Below, in pieces: positions 56,333-64,000 of a stretch of 64,000 nt of DNA. Below the pieces are notes generated by a model that saw only the letters and a program-made list of their open reading frames with translations, did not search any database and was not told the DNA's origin. The DNA comes from Carettochelys insculpta (Eukaryota > Chordata > Testudines > Carettochelyidae). Every line of letters starts with the position of its first letter. Position 1 is the stretch's first letter. The position numbers and the translations under genes were made by a program. Where the stretch lies: NCBI RefSeq assembly GCF_033958435.1, contig NC_134137.1, positions 177,457,501 to 177,521,500 of the forward strand, written 5' to 3'.

Positions 56333-58289
56333 CTTTGCAACTTTACAAAAGTCATAACTGAAAAATATCCTTTTGAGTCAGAGTTTTATGTTATTGCCTT
56401 AGAACAGATGGATGGCTTTAGATAGGAAGGCTCCATGACTTCCCAAGAACTCTCTCGAGATCCATAGCAATTTAGCAATGGTTCATTTAACTATGACATG
56501 ACTGATTAAGTTCTGGTAAAAATGGAATATTTCCAAACCTACAAAGCTTAAGATTCCCTGTTTGTAAGTGTGACCTGTAGCTAATTTATGTGTGAAAGAC
56601 CTGAAAAATGGGAACGAGAGTTTTGTGAGATGTTGTCATATTGCCGTTACTCAGGAATAAAGGTATAGTCCTGCAACATGAAAAAATTAGTATTTCAGTT
56701 CTCTAAATATGTAAATTACTTTTATGTTGTGCCTCATTAAGATATTTCATTTAAATTCTATAAAATAATATAAAATATATACCAAATTAAAATTAGAAAA
56801 TCCAATTTTATTGTCCCTGTACACTTGAAATAGATTGCTCCCAAGAAGAAATGTACTTTAGGCATTGACTGTTCCAGTCACACATTTATGATTGTGTGGA
56901 TTTGCTGATCACAATGAATGCACTTTTGTCTTTCATGACTCCTACTAGTTCTTTGGTAATTGATATATCCATACCACAATAAGGTATAGATTTTATTCTT
57001 CAAAGAAAAATATCAGGTTTTAGACTGTGGCAGGAGTTTGTCTATCATTTTAGTCTATATATATTTTTTAAAATGTTTAACTTATCTGGAAAAATTATGA
57101 GCAAGGTCTAAAAAAGCCCTCACATGGCTGAGGAAACATTAGCAATATTCTTTCATTTGTGCACATATATGTGCAGCAGCAAGGGCTTGCTGGTTTAAAT
57201 CCAAAGATTTTACAAAGCATAAGGCTTTGAACTAGTAGATGCTAAGAATAAATTTATTTAAAAGCATGTCCCTCCCCAAGACCACCCCTAATGTCCTGCC
57301 TTTAGACCATTACATTTCTGTACAGTTCAGAGGTGGTCACGACAGGGATTCAAACGTCTAGATCTTTCCGTTGGCTCCAGAATCCTCAGTGCTGCTGTTT
57401 TGGATTCTATTGTATCAATCACTTGAAGGTTCATTTTAAGAAGTGATTTGAGCTCCCCACAATTAAGAAAATCCTAAAATTCCAGATGTACCATAAATTG
57501 AATCCGGCTTATGGTTGTCTTGCAGGCATACTGCAGGTCTTACAATAGCAGCTGTTAGATTAAAGCCAACATTCAGAAGCCTTGGTTCAGTTTTTACAGC
57601 TATAAATATTTGTAAATGCCTTTTAACATTTTGTGATATTTGATTTTCTTAACATAAACTGGAATACTCAATTATCAGATATTGAATTGAGGATAATGGA
57701 CAACATTACAAGGAGGTTAACACTAAATGGTATTGAAAGTGTTTTTTAAATGTACAAGGCCTTGTCTGTGCGAGGCTTTCAGATCTATTTCCCACCATTG
57801 ATAAAACCAGTTCATCTCTGACACTGGTAACCCCTGGAAAAATGTTACATTTGGTAAGGTAGAATGGATTCAGACATTCTTATTACTACGTTGTATTGGT
57901 CTGCCCTTATAGGATTAGATGAACTAGTATCTAATGCCAGTGACTGGTTGGTGCCCAGTCTACTTTATCATTTCCATTTATTAACACTGAAGCTGCCTTC
58001 CTCTTCATTTGGTCAGTTTTGGCACCTTTCTTGATATGGAAGCTTTGTAAGAATAGAAAACCATTGAATTCTGAAGCATCTGTAGCCAGGAACGCAGCTA
58101 CCTGACTGATGGTGATGTGAGCGCAAAAAGCTTTAAGGAAGGTGTCAGGGATTTTTTCATCCCTTGGGCATAATCGTCCCCGTGGGCCAGGGGAAACAAG
58201 CCTTGGGCCATTAATATCATCACAGGGGCAGGTAGACTCTAAAAGGTACATAGGCTGCCAGTTAGCAGCCCCAGTAACGGTCACTCTGT
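56333..58289 (+). other. HLCS intron 5; contains an unassigned 117-codon minus-strand frame
   Basis: AT-rich intron to about 57900. A 117-residue minus-strand open frame at 57931-58284 (starting MTVTGAANWQPMYLLEST) has ordinary, non-repetitive amino-acid composition. I do not recognise it, see no splice-consistent context, and do not call it a gene. Confidence 0.3.
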
Positions 58290-59578
58290 GTCAGTTGGTT
58301 TTACCGGTAACCTGAACTCACAGACATTTCAAATCATGAATTTCAAAATCCAGGTCCCTCATTGGTCAAAGGTAAGGCAGCTCCTGGAGAGGGACCTGAT
58401 TGAAAACAGGCCCCTCAGAACTTTCGTATGCTAATGTAATCATAAATATTCATGAGTACAGGAAATATAAGGCGGTGCCCCGCAGCGCTCGGGGGGGTTC
58501 GGTCCGTTCCCATTCGCCCAGCCTGCCAGCTGCTTCAGAAGACTTTGTGAAGAGCTCCTGATTTGCGAAGAGCTCCTGTCTCCAGAACCTGCAGTTCTGC
58601 AGCCGCCCAGCAGAGTCCGCTCTGCTGAGGCATTTTGCTTGAAATCACTCTTGAAATAACTCTCTCTAAAAGAGCTTAGGCAGATAACCCTGAGGTAAAT
58701 TTAGGTGAGGGTCGAACTGGTCCCACCTTTAGGGTGGGATACTGCGCCCTCACCCCTTAGCACCCAGGGTCTGCCACATAAATCACTGCGGCACCTTCGA
58801 TCTCGCCGCCAACAACAGGCTGAGAGCGGACGTGGAGTGGGACGAACTGGCCCCATCAATAGGGTGGGGTACTGCGCCCATTCCAACTGAGGCTCAAGGT
58901 CTGCGACTCACGCAGCACCACCGCCCTCGCTGTCACCGCCTCAGCCTTCCACCACCGGACGTGACTACCGGACTCGACCAACGGACCACACGGACACGTA
59001 AAACCCCACATCCCGGAATACTAACTTTCTGACTTTTAAACCGGGCTTCGTGAGCTTAAATCTAACAAAAAACCATTATCTGGACCGCACATTTGTTTAA
59101 CAAAGCCCATAGTTAAACTTGTTAAGTTAAATCCCCATAGTTATATTCCCTTTTACCTCTTTTTTCCTACTTCTCTCCTTTTCCCCTTTTTTCTCCAAGC
59201 CCCACTGAATAAGCCAGTGGGAAAGGAGCCTTGTTCGGCTGGACCGCGAGGTATCCAATAGGGTAACCTACCCAGTTACCCAGGGTAATTGAGGGGGGCA
59301 AATTAAACCCCCCCTTATTGCTCGGAGAAGGCAAAAGGGCTCATTAAACTTTTTGTCCTTGTATTTAGCAAGGGAAGTCTCAAAGTGGCTTCATCAATGG
59401 GACCCTTAACTATACTCATTGTAAGTTAAAACCTAGGTAAATAAGATAGCATATAGAGTGGTAGTTATAAAGTAGTAGTTTAATTATTATATTGTTGACC
59501 TGTTAATTATCGTTGGTGTTAATAAATATAATTGTTGTTTATTATAACCTTCCTCTTCGTGCTTTACCCTCGTCACAA
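58290..59578 (+). mobile_element. LTR-like element with internal tandem duplication
   Basis: It runs from about TGTCAGTTGGTTTTACCGG (58290) to ACCCTCGTCACA (59578). It holds a TATA-like aatataaggcgg (about 58467) and a poly-A signal AATAAA (59521-59526) shortly before the end, the order expected of a + strand LTR. About 58711-58807 and 58841-58922 form a diverged tandem duplication of period 130 (gtcgaactggtccc / gacgaactggcccc, each followed by ggt-tactgcgccc). The duplication of target DNA was not confirmed and the ends are approximate. Confidence 0.4.
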
Positions 59579-60579
59579 GCAATCCCTTGCCAGTTCCTAC
59601 CCTGCCAGTGGTCAGCTTCTTCCCCGGTCTCTGGCGTTGCGTCTTAGGCCCCCTGCCGGAGGTGGGTGGGGTTGGTCTGCGGAGGAGCGGAGCGGCCCTT
59701 GGGCGGGCTTTCTACCGGCTCCTCTGTGCCCTCGTCTGAGGCCCTGTGGGGATCCGAACGGATTGCTCGTGCGGGGTCAGCGGGGGGTTTCATCACCCGC
59801 GATTCTGCCCGCACTGTCAGAAGGAACAAGAATGCCAGTGACAAACACAAATAAATAAACAATGAGACTATGTTGGCACCTTCCATGAGATGAGTTTGGG
59901 TGGTACTTGATTTGTAAAGAGGCCACATCCATTTGGAATTAGCTATAATGAAGACTGGAATTGCCAGCCTCAAATATTTAAAAAAAAAAAGAGTCAAGCC
60001 TCCCAAAATCAGAAACTGATCAAAACAATGCAAAACTTTTCAAAAATAACAAGTTTTGGGTTCTTGTTCTGTACATTCTGGTGTTTGAGCTTTTAGGATG
60101 CACTTGAACCGTGTTCTCAAACTTTTCTAATGCTTATGGTCATAGAGAGAGAATTGTTTAAAAATGAAACCTAAGACCTCACTTAATTAATTCCAGGAGT
60201 CAGAGGTTTAAGAAACGAATCAAATCTTATGTAATAAAGTGTACAAGGTGGTAAACTGTATTGCTGTATGGTAGTCTCTTTGCTTTTTCGAGTTTCTGTT
60301 GGAAGGATTTTTCAGTTCTAACAAGCGTGCTTAATGAATCGTACACATACACTATTTGAAGTGGACATTTTAGAGGCATGTGTGAGTTGGGTGCTGTTGC
60401 CTCTGCTGTTAGTTGGCTCCTTTTGTGTATTTGGCTTCTGTTCTGGCTTTAATTATTCTGTTGAGGAGACCAGGGAGTAAATGAGTCTAGCAATACCTAA
60501 GCATAAGACATTTTTCCAACAAAAAGACTAGGAGCAAATCTGAGGAGTAGTAAATGTTAACCAGGTGTCAGCTTGGAAT
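59579..60579 (+). other. HLCS intron 5, possibly post-LTR sequence
   Basis: 59579-59830 is GC-rich and could be the start of the internal region of the element ending at 59578, but no primer-binding site or Gag frame is evident. The remainder is AT-rich intron. Confidence 0.3.
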
Positions 60580-61395
60580 TAGGCCCCTACCAAATTCCTG
60601 GTTCATTTTGGTCAATTTCATGGTCATAAGCTTTTAAAAACATAAGTTTAATGAAGTCATATATTTAAATCTGAAATTTCAAGGTGTTTTAATTGTAAGA
60701 GTCCTAACCCAAAATAAGGTTTTGTTTGTGTGTCCATGGGCGGACAGAGGCAGGAAATGAGTTTGAGAGGGGGCTACAGTATTGCTACATTTACTTCCAT
60801 TCTGCTCCTCTCAGTGGTTCTGCCTTCAGAACTGGGCAGCTGGAGAGTAGCTGCTGTTGTCCAGGAGCCCAGCTCTGAGTACAGATCCGATGCCTGGATC
60901 AGCACAGAAGTAAGGACAGCAGATTCTGGTATTGGCACCCTTACTTGTGCGTTGCTGTTAGTAGGGCACTTCCCTGAGAGCTTGCCTTCCAGGTCTGAAG
61001 GCAGCATGTATGTAAGGGTGGCAGTACTGTGACCCGCCCCCCCGCAAACTTGTTTTGGGTCAGGACTAATGCTCCTTATAATCTTTTCCATCCATGTGCA
61101 AAGGTTTTTTATGTGCATTGAGGCATGTGTGAATGTGCAATGCCATTGGAAACAAACAAACAACAAAAAATTAGTTTTGGGTGATCAGCTAATCAGCTGG
61201 GCGACATTTTGATCTATTCTGAGTGACCACACAAGTGTATAGCTTACAGGGAGCATTGGTGAGGATCCCAATTAGAGAAACAATGGTCTCCTCACCATGA
61301 AATCTGTAGCGTATAGGATAAGGGCACACAGTAGACCAGATTTTATGGATAAAGAACAGATTTCATGGTACATGACAAGTTTTTCTATGGAATTC
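60580..61395. mobile_element. hAT-like element, second copy of the TAGGRCCC family
   Basis: The left end TAGGCCCCTACCAAATTCCT, then ggtcaatttcatggtcataa, matches the left end at 43789 in order and spacing. A degenerate right part (agatttcatggtacatgaca) lies near 61360-61390, so the right boundary is approximate. Interior open frames (60730-61032 and opposite) have no recognisable domain. Confidence 0.4.
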
Positions 61396-63186
61396 TGTGC
61401 AACTACTTTTCCTTTGTTCATTGAAAACTGAGAAGAATGCTTGCTGTCAGGGAGGTGGTACTGTGTGATATTTTAGCTGTAAAGATGATGTTGAAGTTGC
61501 TAGTGTATTGGAAAACTTGTGGCATAACATATACAGAGTAGGTATCTATCTTTAAGAAAAGGGGACAGGACAGTCAGGAGACATTTTGAGAGAGAATATA
61601 TGAACTTAAAAACTACATAATTAGTTTTTGAGCTAAGACCAGGTTTTGTTGATGTACTCTTTTTCTGGGAAAAAGCAACAGAAGAGGAGGCAGGGAGAAG
61701 AAGGGATAAAGCAGAGGTTGGAATGGGAATGGGCAATGGATGTTTTGAAAAATATGCAGCTTGGATTATTCCTGCATTTAGAATTAGATTGACTGCCGGA
61801 ATGTGAGACTGGATGACAGGATGGATTACTTGATAACTGATCTGTTCTGTTCATTTCCTCTGAAAACCTGGCACAAGGTAGGGTACTGTCAGAAAACAGG
61901 ATACTGCTCTAGAGTGACATTACTGACTGTCTTATTCATTTCTTTCTAACTCAGAATTGTGATAAATGAGCGCTGTATGTTCTTCTGTCTTTTTATGGGA
62001 AAGATGGACCATTTTATGGTATGCTGAAAAAATGGGTGGGGGGAAAACGTTCTCTACAATATTTGAACGATGGGTTTTGTCTCTTAATTGGATCTCTTGC
62101 AGTACACCCCTGTGCTTAGTAGTTTACCTCTTTTGTCTTGGATTTTTCAGGCTCAGAAATCCAGCCTCAGCGGGAGTGTTTATGTTGCTTTTTTTAGTCT
62201 CCCAGCCTAAACCCCATGAACTCAAATCAATTCACCCTGGGTCTGAGACTCATGTTGTGGACTTTTCTTTATAGTATTGACACATCCTTTGGCTTAGGCA
62301 AGTTCTACCTTAGTGTTTCTTATTCATGAACACTAACTTCACTCATGTTAAGGTATTGAAAAAAATAAAATTGCTGGAAACTTAAACCTCAGAGCTGAAT
62401 ATTGTCAATACTAAGAATATATTTTAGTAAGCTTTTAGTTATTTTACTCATTCTGCCACTGCTTCCCAGACTTTCAACAGTTTTACCTTCAATAAGAAAC
62501 CTTTGTTCATTCTTACTGTAAATAAAAATAATGTAATACTATAAAATTATTTTAACAGAGCTGATTTTACCATTGGATCACATAATATCTTATTTATTGG
62601 CCTATTAACTAGGGAACAAATTTCCCATTCTGTGTTTTTATGCAGTACCTGCTTCAACATCACACTTAAAGTATCTGTATGCTGTATTGATAGCTTTGCA
62701 TTTTTATCTGAACTACTTGTTCTTTTAAAAGTGTAGCTAAAACAGTGACTAATTTACAAGTTTGGAAAGGTCATGTGCATTTTTTCTCTGTTCTGTGTAT
62801 ATTTTTCACACAGTATTGCTGCTGCTCTTCAGAAAATAACTTCATTCTTACTACTAAATACGTATCGCTGCTAATGAGTTGGTTCAAACTAAACAAAAGA
62901 AATTGGAAGACCTGTTGCTTCTTGTAAATAGACTTCTTTTTTACGTTACAGTAATGTCGACTAGCCCCATCTTATTTTTATTAATTCTTTATTTTTGCAT
63001 TATTAAATGCCATATAAGTGGGATTGTTGCAAGACAGACTGTAGTTTTTCTTATCCTTAACATCTTCCCTATAACCGTCAGTTTTTAAACATATTTTGCA
63101 ATGGATTTATATTTATTCATCACATTGTGCTCTGTGGTATCACAGGACTTGTAGAGGATGCAGTATATATAATCATCTACTAGTTT
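61396..63186 (+). other. HLCS intron 5, no feature seen
   Basis: AT-rich intron with no exon or clear repeat boundary. Confidence 0.4.
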
Positions 63187-63197
63187 AATTCCTGAAA

Positions 63198-63627
63198 CGT
63201 AGGTAGTCCATCGTGTCCGATGATGACGTCTTGAGCTTTCACAGGCTCATCGGTTGTGGACTCGCATGCGGCTGAGGAGTCCAAGCTTTGAACGTCATGG
63301 GCGTTCCCAGTGGGGGCAAGGGAATTGTCCTGGCTCTGTTGGTGCAGCTGCCACTGTTGCTTTCTTCCTGTCACGAGCATCAATGAGGTATATGTCACTG
63401 CTCTTCAAAGTTGTCATACACGTGTTGTACGAGAGCACGCCAGCCTGTTCAGTCTTCTGCATGCAGCTCTAGCTGATCTAGTTTTAAGCCAGCATGAGCA
63501 ATGTTGGCCTTCATGCAGTCTTTATACTGGGTGCCAGGAGGACCAAAGGTGCACAAACTGCCTTGAAGGGACACGACAAGTCCCCACATCAGAGTGCTAC
63601 CCCTGCCTGGACACCCCATACACCCCA
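63198..63627. mobile_element. Retroposed 430-bp insert with 11-bp target duplication
   Basis: AATTCCTGAAA occurs exactly at 63187-63197 and 63628-63638, bracketing a GC-richer 430-bp block in AT-rich intron. An 11-bp duplication fits L1/CR1/RTE-type target-primed insertion better than a DNA transposon. No poly-A tail is visible. Frames on both strands (for example 63310-63648 +) are not recognised. It may be a LINE fragment or a retrocopy of a transcript. Confidence 0.55.
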
Positions 63628-63708
63628 ATTCCTGAAATATATAAATAGAAACTGCTGAATGAGGTTTGAGCTTTAGTTCTTAATTTCCTGTATCTTTCCT
63701 TTCCTTTC

Positions 63709-63951
63709 GGCTACAGTTGCACTCCAGCGATCTGTCTGCAAAAGTTACAGTCGGAAGAGATGTTCTGACAAAACTTCTGTTGACAGAGTGCACGTATACT
63801 TAAAAGTGACTGATCGTTTGATCCACTCTGACAAAAGGGCCCCTGGAGTGTCTACATACCCTTTTTTTTGTGGACAGTTTATGTTGACAAAAGGCATCTT
63901 GTGTGTGCATGCTGAGTATAGTCTATGAAACTTGATAGTGCAACCGTAGCC
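63709..63951. mobile_element. MITE with 15-bp inverted ends
   Basis: GGCTACAGTTGCACT (63709-63723) and AGTGCAACCGTAGCC (63937-63951) are inverted repeats with one mismatch. The interior carries repeated 'ctgttgacaga' / 'tctgacaaaag' words. The flanking triplets TTC and TTT do not match cleanly. It is probably a member of the Harbinger-like GGCTA family. Confidence 0.65.
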
Positions 63952-64000
63952 TTTAAGTGATAGTATGAGCTAGTTACTTGTCTAAGGCAGTGTACAGATT

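Noticed and set aside
1..64000. CRISPR arrays, bacterial operons or phage features
   Set aside because: The sequence is a vertebrate intron/exon landscape; no regular direct-repeat/spacer arrays or prokaryotic gene organisation are present.
48633..64000. Further HLCS exons (biotin ligase core)
   Set aside because: I looked for the conserved biotin-binding loop and the residues following exon 5 in all frames shown and by eye and found none; a short exon could still be missed, so this is absence of evidence.

Overview
This is vertebrate nuclear DNA, most likely from a turtle. Evidence for this is a spliced animal gene with canonical GT-AG introns, many CR1 LINE 3' ends, tRNA-derived SINEs with a CR1-like tail (the Cryptodira 'Cry' type), a DIRS-family retrotransposon, and many hAT, Tigger-like and Harbinger-like non-autonomous transposons. 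The order-level assignment is inference; a crocodilian is less likely but not excluded.

The only host gene I can support is the 5' part of HLCS (holocarboxylase synthetase, biotin-protein ligase) on the + strand. A CpG-rich promoter with three CCAAT boxes (about 7500-7870) precedes coding exon 1 (7871-8128). Further coding exons lie at 24055-24207, 33922-34084, 44819-45783 and 48450-48632. Exon phases agree throughout and give 574 codons: the N-terminal extension of the long isoform plus most of the regulatory N-terminal domain. The exons for the catalytic ligase domain are not seen and should lie beyond 64000. Positions 1-7500 are upstream intergenic DNA rich in repeats, and 48633-64000 is intronic.

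The most striking object is a near-complete DIRS1-like tyrosine-recombinase retrotransposon (34544-40659, 6116 bp) in HLCS intron 3, in the sense orientation. It keeps a 733-codon Gag-like ORF, a broken reverse transcriptase/RNase H/methyltransferase-like ORF, a broken tyrosine recombinase ORF, inverted terminal repeats, and an internal complementary region. That internal region matches the left end 40/40 and the right end 61/63. The two matches overlap by exactly three bases, which fixes both element ends at the trinucleotide TTC.

The rest is a dense layering of transposable elements: head-to-head copies of a common sauropsid repeat carrying hammerhead-ribozyme-like sequence; a family of Harbinger-like MITEs with 3-bp TNA target duplications and a fossil Harbinger transposase; Tigger-like MITEs with TA duplications and GC-rich cores; hAT MITEs, two with perfect 8-bp duplications; CR1 and RTE-like LINE fragments; Cry-type SINEs; LTR-like elements; and one 430-bp retroposed insert with an 11-bp duplication. 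Several are nested, so their relative ages can be ordered.
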